Positions 11,937-24,776 are shown, counted from the first letter of the stretch. The stretch is DNA of 64,000 nucleotides from Dipodascopsis uninucleata var. uninucleata (GCA_030568195.1 JAJLTO010000018.1:62001-126000), one strand, 5' to 3'. Notes: generated from the letters alone by a model not told the origin. Translations and numbers: made by a program.

Positions 11937-12804
11937 TTTTGCACAAACTTTGGACTATACCGGGTATAGTATATCTGAAAGTCTTAGCTACCTCCTAGTT
12001 GATAATACCAAGAAATCTAGACAGTTCGCATATTTCTTGGCTGCGAGAATATGCAGTTCTTATAAGTCTTGGGATCTGTGAATTTTTGATGTCAAATACT
12101 TTTGGATGTCAAGAGTGTAAACGAGCAAAACTAGTCCTAATTTGACATAGAGCTCTGAATATTTGCTCATATTGCCTCTTCTTAAAGTAGAAAAAGTTTC
12201 TTACTAGGGAAAGTCGCCGTGATTGCAGTTACCCATCTAACTGTTTATAGTAATTTCACGTTGAGCCGCACCGTATTATTTTATTGCAGCTTTAAGCAAG
12301 GCTACGTCCCTGAGTCAGAAGAGCGATGAATTTCCACAGTTCGTACTGCCAAGTATCTTTTATTCTCCTTGGCAGCCAATTACTGCTAAGTTTATGGTTC
12401 AATGCTAATGCTTACTGTCAACTAACATTCTTAGAGCTGAATAGCATTGAAGTAAGCCAGTAGTGGTATGAGCGTCAAGAGACAAAGTACTCCATTTGTC
12501 AGCTGAAGCTACGCTCGTGCGGCGCTCTGTTGCCGTGTGCCCATCAGAACAGAGATAAGTACATAAGAGCTACCCTTTACGATGTTAGTCACAGTAAAGC
12601 CGTCTATGCATATTACTGTTCGTTCTATGCGCTTATTTGTATAGGCCCAACTTTAGCAACAGGACAAAATAGCATGCGTTGCCCCGGTAAACACAATTAG
12701 TCAGTCAGACCTAGATTTGGTTTAGCTTTGCCAGGAGGGTTTCAGCGCACTGCAGTAAGAACATCTGCAGGTGGACATATCTTCAACAGTTAAAATCATC
12801 GACT
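11937..12804. other. intergenic, divergent upstream region
   Basis: 870 bp between the divergent ferric reductase and carboxylesterase genes. No coding frame is supported. It is the likely promoter region of both. Confidence 0.45.
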
Positions 12805-14643
12805 ATGATTGACTTACCTATGAGCAAATTAGAGCACGATTCCCTGGCGACCACCCTGGTGGGTATACTATCAGATGACGGGAGTCTGGAGTACTTTAGA
12901 GGTATTCCGTATGCGAAGGTCTCACAGCGTTGGGAACAAGCCAATGAGATTGAGTCCTTCGAGGATCTCGCTTCGCTCGACTGTACCAAGAACGGGTATA
13001 TTCCTACCTGCCGAATATCGTATAGAAATTGTCGTGAAGCTAATTAGCATATCATTCTATTCGAATTTAGCGCGAAATGCCCTCAAGAGGAGTTTGGCAA
13101 TAACTCATTGACCTTTGGAGTAGATATCCCATTCCCATCAGACGTCACCAACGATGAATTTAATTGCCTCAATTTGTTCGTCATAAGGCCCGCTAATACT
13201 CCTAAAGACGCTAAACTTCCGTGCTTTGTCTGGATACATGGCGGAGGCTTCGCATTCGGAGCGGCAAGTGATCCTATGTGGGGTAAGGATATCTGTGAGT
13301 TATATCTTTGAAAGGCTTCTCTATTCTAACGGAGTATGATAGATCCGTCGAATCTTGTTCGAAAGTCCATCGAGAATGGGACTCCGATAGTCACAGTAAC
13401 GATAAATTACCGTCTCTCACTTTTCGGTATGATCTCTTCAAGTGATTTGTTGAAATGCAATAGCAGAAAAAAATCTATTTACAGAGGAAACTATCTTCTC
13501 GGTGACCAACATATTGCTCTTAAGTGGTTGAATAAGCACTTGCCTGGCTTCGGAGGCGATGTCAATAACATAACTGTTGCAGGTCAATCCGCTGGTGGCT
13601 GTGCTACTAGTTGCCAAATATTGGGAAACTCTCCAAATCTATCCGAAAAGCCTTTGTTCAAGAGAGCCATAATGCACAGTGGCGCTGCTGGAACTATAAC
13701 TGTGGATCCCATTGAGAAGAAAGATGAAGAGTGGTTTTCCTTGTGTCGTCAATTTGGAATTGATGTAGACAACACTACTCCGGAAGAAAGAGTAGCAAAG
13801 ATGAGAGATGTTTCTGCTGATGATTTACTTACCGGCGCCCGTGCCCTTGGCATCTTTATTCAAGCTATTTTGCTGGACGATGTTTTCCTGACGGATAAAA
13901 CATATTCCATTAGAGAGCGCCATGTCATCTTCTCAGAGGACTTCAGAACATATTGTGAAGAGGTCATGGGCGGATTCGTAAGGGATGATGGTTATGGTGT
14001 GCTAGTAAACCCATCGAAGCCACTGACCAAGGCAAAACTTGCCTCTATGAAGGCATCATACAGTGGTGACTTCGAAGCCCTTGATAAATTAATCAGCACC
14101 TATAACATGGACTCTGCAGATCCGATGCAAGCAACTATTGGTCTATGTAACTTTGCTACTGATTATGTTTTCGGAAGACCATCGAAGGCAGCTCTGGATA
14201 ACTTGCCATCATATACGAAGCGATACTTATTTTTTGGGACGAAGGGCAACCCTTTTAATAGAGCACGATATGAGAGCGCACACCATTGCGTTGATTTGAT
14301 ATACATGTTTGATGCATTCAAGGAATTTATCGATGAATTGGAAGACAAAGATGAGAAGATATTTGCTTCAAACTGGGGCGATATCTGGCTAGATTTTATC
14401 ACCGGTATTCATCGTCTCTCTGTCGCCACAGACAAACAAAAGTGCACATTCTCATGGAGTCAGCTGAGTGGCACGAGCACTAAGTCGTTTATTTTATTTA
14501 ATAAAGACCTAAAGATCAGCGTTGCTGGCGAAAACGACTGCGAAGACTACAGTAAGTTTTTGGTGAGAAGTAAGGCTATACCAGCTGATGCTGCCACCAT
14601 CTATGAGTCTTTACTTGAGGCTCTCAACGCCTCAGATCCATGA
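12805..14643 (+). CDS. type-B carboxylesterase/lipase
   Basis: Three exons (12805..12995, 13071..13294, 13343..14643) give about 571 residues of the alpha/beta-hydrolase carboxylesterase family. Landmarks: EYFRGIPYA near the N-terminus, the oxyanion-hole motif WIHGGGFAFG, INYRLSLFG, nucleophile GQSAGG (Ser about 221), and a late HHCVDLIYMF block holding the catalytic His. The introns (75 and 48 nt, donors GTATAT and GTGAGT) join NGAKCPQEE and GKDIYPSNL. No signal peptide is evident (MIDLPMSKLEHDS), so an intracellular ester hydrolase is likely, in contrast to secreted yeast lipases. The substrate is unknown. It could serve detoxification or use of plant-derived esters. Confidence 0.88.
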
Positions 14644-15341
14644 GAAAGTGTTTTTAGAGATTTCAGTGGCTACTATTAAATTATTATATGTATATTTCAC
14701 GTACTTTCGAGTATAGTTAAATTAAGCCGCTGAACTGAACTGATCTCGGTTTCACCATATTAGCGATAAGCACTCTCTCCAATATCTATTGAAATGTAAA
14801 TTTCTGACCATGTGAAAATATGACTATATATAAATGGTTACCTTCTTAAATATCAGTTGCGGCCATACCAAGAAGAAAACACAGTTCCCCGTCCGATCAA
14901 CACCAGTTAAGCTTCTTTGGGCCTACTCAGTACTGCGGTGGGAGACCACGCTGGAATCGTAGGTGCTGCAATTCTTATACTTTTTTTTTTAAATCATAAT
15001 TTTTCCTAACCTGATATCGGTGAACAAAAAAATTAAACCTTTTCTTTTTTTCGCTATCTGCAAATCTATGAAAGTAGTTTTAATTTTTATAAACTTGGAG
15101 AGGGACAGTATAACACACGGGGTTAAGTGTATTAACAGCTAGAGCCTTTCTAACTCTTGGATGGATATGTATTAGGACAGCAGATGGATTTCTAGCTACA
15201 TGTACCACTTACCAAGCCAAAATATCCAGCGTCAGGAATACCTATCAAGCTTCGAACACAAAAGGTCTCGGTACGTTCATTAATAGCAAAAGAAATACTC
15301 TCGATGGCACCTTTGCAATAATATGTGCTGGTAGTATCCTG
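14644..15341. other. intergenic region, possible gene debris
   Basis: AT-rich sequence after the carboxylesterase with T homopolymers near 14980 and 15045. A short minus-strand stretch at about 15200-15330 reads coherently for about 30 residues (ERTETFCVRSLIGIPDAGYF) but is not assignable. No complete gene. Confidence 0.35.
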
Positions 15342-16560
15342 TCAGATAGGGCGAAGCATGTTAGGATGTAGTATTTGCCCTATTGAGGCGAAGAGGATCA
15401 TACCAGGATCCATAAGAATTAGATAGATTACTATGTTGACGAACATTACCCACAATAGTGTATCTGCTGGATAACATTCTAGAACGTTGATACCACAAAC
15501 AATGGAGACTATTAGAATACAAAACCTTGTCAGGGACATCCCTTGTATTTTCTCATCATTCGTGATAATGGATCGTCGTATTTTGTAAACTCTGATTCGT
15601 TAAAATGTATAGTACTATACCAGAATTCATTCATTACCGTCGGTATCGTCCTCCACTCTGCGAGAATAACGTAAATGGTAGTCATGGTATAGTTTAGGTA
15701 AGTGGCACCTGTATATAATATTTGACCTACAGGTAGAGAATATGCGCTGTAAGGTTTTTATCAAGCGTATCAATAGCTGATACTACTTTTAGTGGCATTG
15801 AATATTTCTCCGGTTCTATCGTTTACAATAGCGATATTAGGAGATAGGAATGCTGTATACTTATAATTTGAATAGTGAAATGCAGTGACAAAATTCCACC
15901 GAGGATAATGCCATTATATCTAATAACGTATACATTAAGAGGCAACATAGGAGTTTTGTAATGGATGATCGCTCCGTCAAAAGATATAATTGGACTGAAT
16001 CCCATGCCTATATAAGAGCCAGTAATAAAGGCAAGATTTTTGTCTTGTGATGCGACCCATGTAGTCCATTAAAGTAAAAGACAAGTCATAAGATAATCAG
16101 GAATAAATATAGAAAAAAAAGAAGATAAATACCATGAATATTTTGCACCTTGATATTACCCAGCCATTGGTATTCTGATATTTCTCAAAAGAATATGAAG
16201 TCTTATCCAAAATACTACTATGTCGTAAACAAGGATAATCTCCACAAAGATGTTGGATCATCATTATCGAGAGCTTTTACGGAATAAATTGCTTGATAAT
16301 TGTTCAATCGAAAAAAATTTTAATATTCAGTTAAGTAATTTTGAATTTGCAGCTCAGATGCTTGAAATAGCTAATACACAAAAGCCTCAATGAAGTAGAA
16401 CCCGTTATAAGATGGGCCGATAAAAATAGAATAGTAGCCGCTGCAACTGCAATGCGGTTTGCCAATGCGAGGCTGTACAAATAATATGAACGCGAGAAGC
16501 ATTGCTCCCTAAAAACATGTAGTATAGTGCTGTCAAGAGCATCTATTCTTCAGCTATAAC
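15342..16560 (-). pseudogene. decayed oligopeptide transporter (OPT family) remnant
   Basis: Read on the minus strand, 15.8-16.1 kb gives a stretch typical of fungal OPT proteins: LAFITGSYIGMGFSP, then SFDGAIIHYKTPMLPL and RYNGIILGGIL, and shortly after, in a shifted frame, a TIDRTGEIFNATK-like block. That is the family's FDW and PINSNxxFDxxGxxYN region. A second hydrophobic fragment (15342..15539, YPADTLLWVMFVNIVIYLILM) fits a later membrane segment. Stops and frame changes separate the pieces. Splicing cannot easily join them, so this looks like a broken host transporter gene. The boundaries are approximate. A stretch at about 16536-16900, ending NWEFLGLESSEM on the same strand, may be its other end or an unrelated fragment. 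Confidence 0.5.
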
Positions 16561-17032
16561 AGATATCATCTCACTGCTTTCAAGGCCAAGAAATTCCCAA
16601 TTTACCGGAGGCTGATTTTGATCTATGCGTGCAATGAATGCTATGAGACGTTTTTGGGCTGCATTTCTAGAATTTCGGAATAATTTTGTTCTTGCTCCTA
16701 TTACTCCTCAAGATTCTATAAAATGTGACTTTGCGGAAAGCAATTTTAGCAGGTTGTACAAGAGTCGGCTCAATCTTGCTGCTACTTCGAATGATTTTTC
16801 TAAGTTTGCTCATTTTATCCAATGAGTCACTTAAGCCCCAAATTGTAGCTGTAGAGATGCTGTTGCCAACAGATTCTGGTATAAGACGCAACATGGTTAA
16901 GAAATGGAATGGAGAGGTTAGATATTCGACAGATCCAAAGCAAAATCAATTGATGATGAAGGTGCGAAAATACATATACGAGAGACTTATAAACTTGACT
17001 AAGAAGAAAGTTTGCTTAATACCAAATAGAGA
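16561..17032. other. 3' flank of the sugar porter with a possible coding fragment
   Basis: Minus-strand reading gives a coherent C-terminal-looking piece (RIDQNQPPVNWEFLGLES...) and a 75-residue open frame (16667..16894) without recognised family. It is either debris of the neighbouring decayed transporter locus or of another gene. Not annotated as a gene. Confidence 0.3.
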
Positions 17033-18565
17033 TTATTTAGGCTTGTCGAGCTGCTCGAAAGTAGCCTTTTCTCCGGCCTCGAGTTCGAGCGCTTCGTCTT
17101 CTAAACGAGTACTGCCTGGCTTGGTTCTCCAAGCTGGTAGGGCACCAGGAGCAAAGAGATCGTCAATCTCTTCAAGAGTTTTTCGCGCAGTTTCAGGGAA
17201 CATAAAAAACATATGAACGAACATAGCACAGCAGAATACTCCGAAAATGATGAATGTTTTCCAGCCGATGTTATTCATTGCGGGTGGAACGTAGTAGGCA
17301 AGAGCAAAGTTCATAGCCCAGTTTCCTGCAGCAGCAAGGGCCATACCTTTGGAACGAAGATAAAGCGGAAAGACCTCTGGAGCATAGACCCATGCAGTAG
17401 GAGCCCACGTGAGGGCGTAAACCATGGTAAACATATAACTGCAGACAAGGACGGCTCGGGAAGCACCATAGTTATTCTCTAAAGTAATATGAATATTGGA
17501 ATTTCCACCAACAGATGCAGCTGGCTCTCCATACCGGGCAAGCAAGCCTCCGACTGCGAAGATGAAGGCCGCCATACCAACGGAGCCACTCAAAAGTAAC
17601 AGGCGGCGGCCAGTATGGTCAATATAAAACAGTACAGGAAGTGTAAAGACCAACAAAACAACATACTGAACGGACGAAGCAATAAGATTGACGTTCCCAC
17701 TAAGACCAGCCATCTCAAAGACGTATACCACATAGTACATCATAACATTGCCTCCAGCAAGTTGCTGCCACACTTGGGTCATTATACCCACGATAGTGCG
17801 CTTATAATTTGTCTTGCTAAAGAGAGTCAAGTAGGAACTATTAAGAGATGACTCTAGATCAACCATATGTCGAATTTCCATTAGTTCAGCAAGAACGACA
17901 GGGTCTTCGCGGTTACCACTGGCGTGAACGTGGGCAAGTATTTCGTGACATTCGTCCCACCGTTCTTTACTAGCTAACCATCTGGGTGACTCTGGAAATA
18001 ATGGCAAGACTAGGAACAGGAAAAGTGCCGGGACAATCTGAATACCCCATGGAATGCGGAATGATGCAGTAGAGTTGATGAAACTGCAGCCATATCCAAT
18101 GAAATACAGGATCAAAATACCCCATTCAATAGACCATTGCTGAATGCCAATGACCTTTCCGCGGATCTCGTGCTTAGCAAGCTCAGCAAGGTATACAGGC
18201 ACTTGACTGGATGTACAGCCAACACAGAGCCCATTGAAAATACGACCAACAATAAGCATAGGAACATTTTGTGCAGCGCAGCAAATGATAGATCCCACAA
18301 CCCAGAGGAGACACGAGTATTGAATTGACGTTTTCCTACCGAACCTATCACAAAGCAAACCCGAGATAATAGATCCAAGAAAAGACCCCGCAGCCATGGA
18401 CGCAGTAATACCGCCCTGGAGATCAGACGAGGGATTGTTGAAGTAATCAATGTACTGCTGTGTACCTATGATGGCGGACATCGAAGAGATATCGAAACCA
18501 AACAGCGCACCTCCAATCGTGGCTACGATGGCGGTCAGGTACGTATTATAGATTTTTCTAACCAT
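17033..18565 (-). CDS. MFS sugar porter, hexose-transporter type
   Basis: An uninterrupted frame of about 510 residues. I place the start at the ATG at 18565 (MVRKIYNTYLTAIV); the upstream in-frame TTG is not a plausible start. Twelve membrane helices are expected. Signatures: GGALFGFDISSMSAIIG in helix 1, CDRFGRKTS, PESPRWLASKERWDEC, QQLAGGNVMMYYVVY in helix 7, DHTGRR, WVYAPEVFPLYLRSKG and PETARKTLEEIDDLF. The C-terminal tail is acidic and cytosolic. It resembles the high-affinity glucose porter branch (K. lactis HGT1-like) by eye, but substrate assignment needs a phylogeny. It has no intron, unlike the other three sugar porters in the window. Confidence 0.9.
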   Translation of the reverse strand: MVRKIYNTYLTAIVATIGGALFGFDISSMSAIIGTQQYIDYFNNPSSDLQGGITASMAAGSFLGSIISGLLCDRFGRKTSIQYSCLLWVVGSIICCAAQNVPMLIVGRIFNGLCVGCTSSQVPVYLAELAKHEIRGKVIGIQQWSIEWGILILYFIGYGCSFINSTASFRIPWGIQIVPALFLFLVLPLFPESPRWLASKERWDECHEILAHVHASGNREDPVVLAELMEIRHMVDLESSLNSSYLTLFSKTNYKRTIVGIMTQVWQQLAGGNVMMYYVVYVFEMAGLSGNVNLIASSVQYVVLLVFTLPVLFYIDHTGRRLLLLSGSVGMAAFIFAVGGLLARYGEPAASVGGNSNIHITLENNYGASRAVLVCSYMFTMVYALTWAPTAWVYAPEVFPLYLRSKGMALAAAGNWAMNFALAYYVPPAMNNIGWKTFIIFGVFCCAMFVHMFFMFPETARKTLEEIDDLFAPGALPAWRTKPGSTRLEDEALELEAGEKATFEQLDKPK

Positions 18566-21500
18566 TTTCAAATTAATGCCTTTCGCAAGCAGTAGAGCTA
18601 TAAGGTATTTGAAGGAAGCTTTCTAAATGATAGTTATAGATAGTGTTCCTATCCATGTATTTCCTACTGGCTGGATCTCGACAGATTGCGAATAATCGTT
18701 ATTCGTAAGAATAGCAATGGCTACGCGATTGCGCGTTCTTACTTTTCCAACGTTGACTTTGCACTGCTCTCGAGATATGGTAAATTAAGTTGTTTGTGAA
18801 GCTTCTAACACTTTATTTAGCTTTCCTGCTATGTGTTCGACTTACAGTTCGCTATCACTTGAGATGCCCTACTGGCTAGTAAAGAGAAGATATACACTAC
18901 AGCGAATGCACTGAGCAGCCCTCTAGAGATCCGAAAATCTCTGTCTTTATATATCTAGGGAGGCTATATTCATTTTGATATGGCTATTTTACTGTTATTT
19001 TCGCAACTCTGCTAACGCCACTATTATATACGCGATCCGACGGAGTGCCCGTGCCATTCCAATCAGCATATCTGGGCAATAGAGATGTATGCTCGAAAAC
19101 TCGGAGCTACTATACAGCTTTAATGTTTCATAGTCGGCAGCTCTAAAATATAAACTAGTCAGTATTTGCCTATTTAAATGCTTCTATTCTTCTTGAATGA
19201 GACTTCTGCGGGAACCCAGACGTGAAACCAATGTGCAGCACTGGACTTCATACTATTACCCCACATGCTAGGGTTTAACTGGCGACAGAACGTACATTAC
19301 TGTAGTAGCTCACCAATTCTGCGCCGCACATTGCGGGGAAGGTTTAGGTCTAGTGCTTTCATTTGCGACAGTGCAGCCCACAGGCGGGGAAGTTATCCGG
19401 GGGATAGGCTATTTTACTAGATAGACGCAGGTGGCTACGTTCTTTGGTGTCGGAACCAATATAGGCAGAAATTACGCGCTTAACTGCATATTATGCTCTT
19501 TTTTTATGGCTACGGATAAGCGCATCAATAGTGTGTAGCAGGGCCCGGCTTTGCGTTATGTGGTGCCTCTTTGGAATGTCTGTGTGAGGACTAGCTTCGC
19601 TTTCGAGAGCAACATAGTTAGCTACAAGCTTTTGTCAGATAGTTAGACCTCTTCACTTGAACGTAGAGGAGCATACGAAGATGCGCTGCCGCTGTTAGTA
19701 CAGTTGACGTAGCATAGGCTATGTAGAAGTCCACATATAAGCCATGCATCCTACTATGTATTGAAAGCGCAGATCCACCCAAAATCGCATAAACGGAGAT
19801 AATACCGTAATCTTGAAATCGAACGCAAGCACTAAGCAAAGAGATATTAAGACGCAATGCCCAAAATGCCAGTACTGGAAAATATTTTCGACAGCACAAG
19901 CAGTGTGACAACACGCAGAGCTACAAAGGAGATGTAAGTACGGAGATAGGGCCAGGTCCACGCGTACAGCACTTGAAAGGGTGAAATGTATTCGGAGCGT
20001 GAGAAAAGCGAAAATGAAAACCGCGCAATCTGACCCTGTACTCAATTAGGTGAATTGGCCTCTTTGCCTAGCTTGCGATAATATATTCTTTCACGAAGAA
20101 GGGCTCTAGGCTCCGGCTCACTCTACTTGGTAGTATACCAGTAATCTATAGCTTCACACGATCTCTACCGAAAGCATTCAAGATTTTTCGCGTCGCAAAT
20201 CGTACGAGCCATGTATCTGTTAATTGCTTTGCAGTATAGCAGTATCGTGTACGTGAAATTACTCGTCTACTGTAGTCTAAAACTCTCGCGAAACTCGATG
20301 GCACTCGATAATGCCACTACTCCGTCCACAACTTGCTGAACTGCAGCATCGCCAGGCCCTCGACTCATTGAGTCTATCACTATATGCTGTGCCTGTCGCG
20401 AAGTCCTGTTTGTAAGTACAGTTTTAGCCGCAGTCAGTTCCTCTATTGTAATGGACAGGAACAGTTGAACATGGTTTAGCAATACACTGTGCCAGCACTA
20501 AAATGCGGGTAAGCAGTCAAGCCACATCTCTGATAAAAGTTTTCTTCTTCAATAGAATCTTTTACTTACCCTAAACATCATTGGTATGTGCCTTGAATCA
20601 GGTAAAATGGTTAAATCACTGTTCTTTGTTGAGATAATCTGTGATCTGGTACTTGTGGCTGTGCCTCTGAGTTTTGGTGTCACGAAAATTAGCTATTTTC
20701 GTTACCTGCAATTGTTACTGTGTCGTCGTCGTTTAGCAAGCGCGCTCTGTAACTAACTGAATGTGCCAAGCCATATACTAGTGTTAAAGGTCTATTATGT
20801 CATCATATGCCGAAGTCTCTGACTGCGCTCTCTCGACGAACAGGATCTAATTCACACACCGGAGATTTAACTAGTATCAGAGCGACATGATCTTATACGG
20901 AGTAGTCTATTTATTGAAGTCGAAATACATTGAGGAAAATTGTACTATGATACATTATAGTATACGTAAAAGTCTTTTGTCTGCTACGAGACAAGTATAG
21001 TAACTAAGCGCGTATAGTGGCTATAAACAGATGCACTCGTCCGGAAACATAGATGGGAAGTAGCTACGGTTATATTAATAAGCTCTTGCTTTATACCAGT
21101 ACTTGGTCTGTCATATCAACTTGCAATATTTTCTGAGAGTCAGTGAATCAAGTAGGTCCAGGAAGAGGGAAGAGCCGGCAGTAATAGCCATGGAAGTTTT
21201 CCGACCAGGTTCGAGCGATCCGCGAATAAAGCTTAGATAGCAGTTCTCATTTGCTTATATGGCTCTGAGACACCAATATTCGAAGTACTCTAGCCAAGGG
21301 CCATAGTAATAAATAGCCGGCCAGTTGAAATGCCGACGGTAGTCATGGTAAAATAGTCATGTGAAGATAGTCGACAAAGTATCAGTCGAAGGTCACTGCA
21401 TAGTTAGAATCTCACCTGCATAATCCTACCCAGATAGTTGAGCTACTGCTCCAGAACTCAGCATTCAGTTCTCCGCTGGGCGTAGTTTAGTGGAGAAGTC

Positions 21501-22801
21501 ACAACGAGATCTGGCTACGTACTTATTCAGCGGAGAGCCGTGCTAGCAACATCTCGTATCCTCACAACTCTCAAATAGATCCGTTGTGGGCTTTGGCCGC
21601 GCCCAACGTGCTCTAGTCTATTTTAAAGTCGTCGCGGACCATTTATGTAATAATACAAGGCATAAGTGTTTAGTACTAATATTCCGGTATAGTAAACAAT
21701 GGATTCGTTGAGTAAAAGCACCTGGGTCTTGATGTGCAAAGACACTCGGTGCCTGAAATCAGGGCACTGTACCTGTCGTTGGCGCTCTGTAATATAATCA
21801 ATCAGTAGCAGGAGCATTTGCTTAAGATGATTCTGCAAATGCGCACTTTAGTTGTCTATGTTATTTGTTTATATTATGTTGCCGGTCAAGAATTTCGCGT
21901 GAACAAGGTCAAGTTAGCACGTGTCCGAAATCCGAGATCTATGATGGTAATGAAACGGTGGCTGTTATCATCACAATAGATATCAATTACTTATAGTTGT
22001 TGATAGACACAATTGTTTTATGAAGTGGGTCTAATGTGGCTGTCCTGTCAAAATAACAGCTGCATTATTCAGGTTGACGAGATCCAGAAATGAATGAGCT
22101 TTCACTTAAATCTCGCTGTTGATGTGCATTCATTGCTCCACCTTCAGCCTCGACGAATCTTCAAGTGTAGTAGACTTAAGATTTTTAATATTCCACGTGT
22201 ATACTCTAGAGTACTTTAATCCCCTCTTCTTGCTCCCAGAGGAGACATGCGGGGAGCCGCCAAGTCACACTAAGAAGTGAGATCTGACTTTAAATAGATC
22301 GATCTAGGACTGTTCGAGATTAAGCTGTGGTCAGTGTGTATATCTCGTGCAAACCTTCAGAATCTCATCAAATAGAACGAGGTGCAGCTAGATGAACGGT
22401 GAATTGGTCTATTCTTTAAATCTGAGAAGCTGAAAAGTGATAGCCAGCACTTCGACCTTTCTATAACGCGATATTAAAATAATATTAACGACAGATAACC
22501 TAAGCAAATCTATTGTCAGAGTCTAGCAGGGACTATCAAGTGGGGATTTTATAATATGGCTATTCATTGCGTGGACGCTCCTTATACTTGTGGTAACGAG
22601 ATCCAAACGAGCCGTTTATCAAGTTAGATTCGAAATCCACATATCTGACACCTATTGTCGCTAGTCACGTCGTGCATTAAAGACACACGTATTGTTTAAT
22701 TCTATATCAACCATCTTGTTCTATATTGGAAAGAAATAAAATATCACGTCTGCGGTTCGTCTGGCGAAATATAGAGTATACATTAAATTCAGAGAGACAG
22801 A
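18566..22801. other. 4.2 kb gene-free region between two sugar porters
   Basis: The two flanking porter genes diverge from this region. Only short, unconserved frames are seen (the longest are overlapping minus-strand frames of about 100 codons at 19.6-20.0 kb), with no domain, no intron-joined protein and no tRNA T-loop motif that folds. The base composition is intermediate and no tandem repeats are visible. It may be decayed genes, a long regulatory region or a chromosomal element. Confidence 0.45.
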
Positions 22802-24597
22802 ATGGCCGGCAGTCAACCATTTAATATTTTCAAACTAAGCACTGGTAGTACTCCCAAAGAAGCACTCAACTGGAGATTGTTCACTGCAGTTCTCTGCTTT
22901 GGACTCATGGGAGCTTCAAGAGGCATTGATGAAGGTCTAATATCCGGTACGATCCAGCAGGTATCATTCATTGAACAATATCATCTTAATGATCCTAATC
23001 TGAGTACTCAGAAGCGCTTGCAGATTACTGGGAATATAACTGCCATGGTCCAGATAGGCTGCGTTTTCGGATCCATTGTCGCATTTTTGGTCTGTGATCG
23101 CATTGGCCGTATTTGGGCTACGCGAGAGCTTTGTGTCGTCTGGATCGTGGGCATTATAATTTTCCTGACCGCCGACGGTAAACTTGGTCAAATATACGGT
23201 TTGTCAATACCCAAAATAGTTCTAAAGAACATGTACGAGAGCATTACTGATGGTTGTCATAGCTGGCCGCTTCATAGCGGGAGCAGGAATTGGTCAGACC
23301 GCTGTTGTTGCGCCAACATATTTGGCTGAGATCGCACCTAGAGCTATCCGTGGACTTTGCATATGCGTATTCTCGGGTAGTGTCTATCTAGGAATCATGT
23401 TAGCATATTTTGCTAGTTGGGGTGCCGCCACAAACATTAGCAATGAGAACAATCTACAATGGGTACGTACAGTTCATGAAAGTTACTTGCAGACAGCCGT
23501 TAATTTAATCTAGATTTTACCCTCAACAATGCATATTATGTTCGCAGTTGTTATTCTTGTTCTGACATTCTTTACTCCTGAGTCGCCAAGATACTATCTG
23601 AAAGTAGGCGAATATGAAAAAGGTGTGAAGACCTTATCTTATATAAGAAACCTCAAACCGGATCATTCATACGTTGAACAAGAAGTGAACGAAATCCAGG
23701 ACCAACTTATGATTGTGAGTGAAAAAAGTGAACTAGATCGGGTACTATCTAACGATTTTCTAATAGGAAGAAGACGCTAGCAGTAGTTCTAGATGGTTTG
23801 GCACTGTAAAGGAGCTCTTCACCAGTCGCTCCAATTTATACTGTTTACATATCGGTATCATGTCGCAGCTCTTAGGACAATGGAGCGGTGCGAGTAGCAT
23901 AACCATATATGCACCTAGCTTTTTTGAAATGCTAGGAAACACTGGTCAAGGCGAAAAACTCTTTGCAACTTGTATTCTTGGAATTGTCAAGCTTGTGGCA
24001 TCACTAGCATGTGCTCTGTTTCTTATCGACTTTCTAGGGAGAAAGAGAGCACTAAGCATAGGTATTTCTCTTCAAGTCATCTCTATGTTGTATATTGCGA
24101 TATACCTTACAGCTGTACCTCAGCTTGAGTATAGTGCAAACGTTACAGGATCAGCAAAGAGCGCAGGAAAAGTAGCAGTCGCGTTTATATATTTCTCAGG
24201 AATTGGATGGGCCGTCGGCTGGAATTCATTACAATACTTAATCAATGCAGAAATCTACCCGCTTCGCGTTAGAGCTCTCGGAAGCTCTCTGATTATGTGC
24301 TTTCACTTTATCAACCAATATGCTAATAGTAAAACTGTTCCACTTATGCTGAGTAAATCCTCTCTCACTCCAGCTGGCACATTTTGGTTTTTCGCAGCTG
24401 TCACACTCCTAGGGCTCGTCTGGATGCATTTTTTCTTGCCAGAAACTTCCAGTCTCTCCCTTGAAGGAACGCAAGTCCTGTTTCAGCAGCCTTGGTACAA
24501 GATTGGTCGTACCACGTTCATTTCAGAGGAAACAGATGCCGATATCAGTAGTAAAGTCAACAGCCTTCCAAATGACAAACTATCTGATGCTACATGA
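22802..24597 (+). CDS. MFS sugar porter (hexose/polyol type)
   Basis: Four exons (22802..23198, 23263..23462, 23514..23714, 23767..24597) give about 542 residues. Features: GASRGIDEGLISGTI in helix 1, CDRIGRIWATREL, AGRFIAGAGIGQTAVV in helix 4, PESPRYYLKVGEYEKG, QLLGQWSGASSITIYAPSFFEMLG in helix 7, DFLGRKRAL, and LPETSSLSLEG after helix 12. Every junction was set by family continuity: GQIYAGRF, NLQWILPST, QLMIEEDASSSSRW. Intron 1 has a weak donor (GTTTGT); the others are GTACGT and GTGAGT. The gene opens the putative sugar-oxidation neighbourhood and lies only 179 bp upstream of the LDH2-family gene on the same strand, so shared regulation is plausible. Confidence 0.9.
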
Positions 24598-24776
24598 TAC
24601 CTATTTACTTGATTTTAAGATACCAGATATCAATTATCGTTTTGCGCAATTTTGCACTGCTCCATTTCTCACTTTGCAAGTTGTGTTGTATCTAGATTTC
24701 TCACGTGATAAATATATCCCATGTAGTGTTAACTTAATCATCATCTACTGTAGAATGTAAAATCAATAAACGTGAT

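Noticed and set aside
18566-18571. TTG-started extension of the sugar porter (two extra residues)
   Set aside because: A normal ATG follows at once at 18565; the same logic rejects a TTG start for eIF3m at 61189 and a GTG start for velB at 49826.
19618-20045. Overlapping minus-strand frames of about 100 codons
   Set aside because: Two frames overlap in the same DNA, composition is not coding-like and no motif is present.
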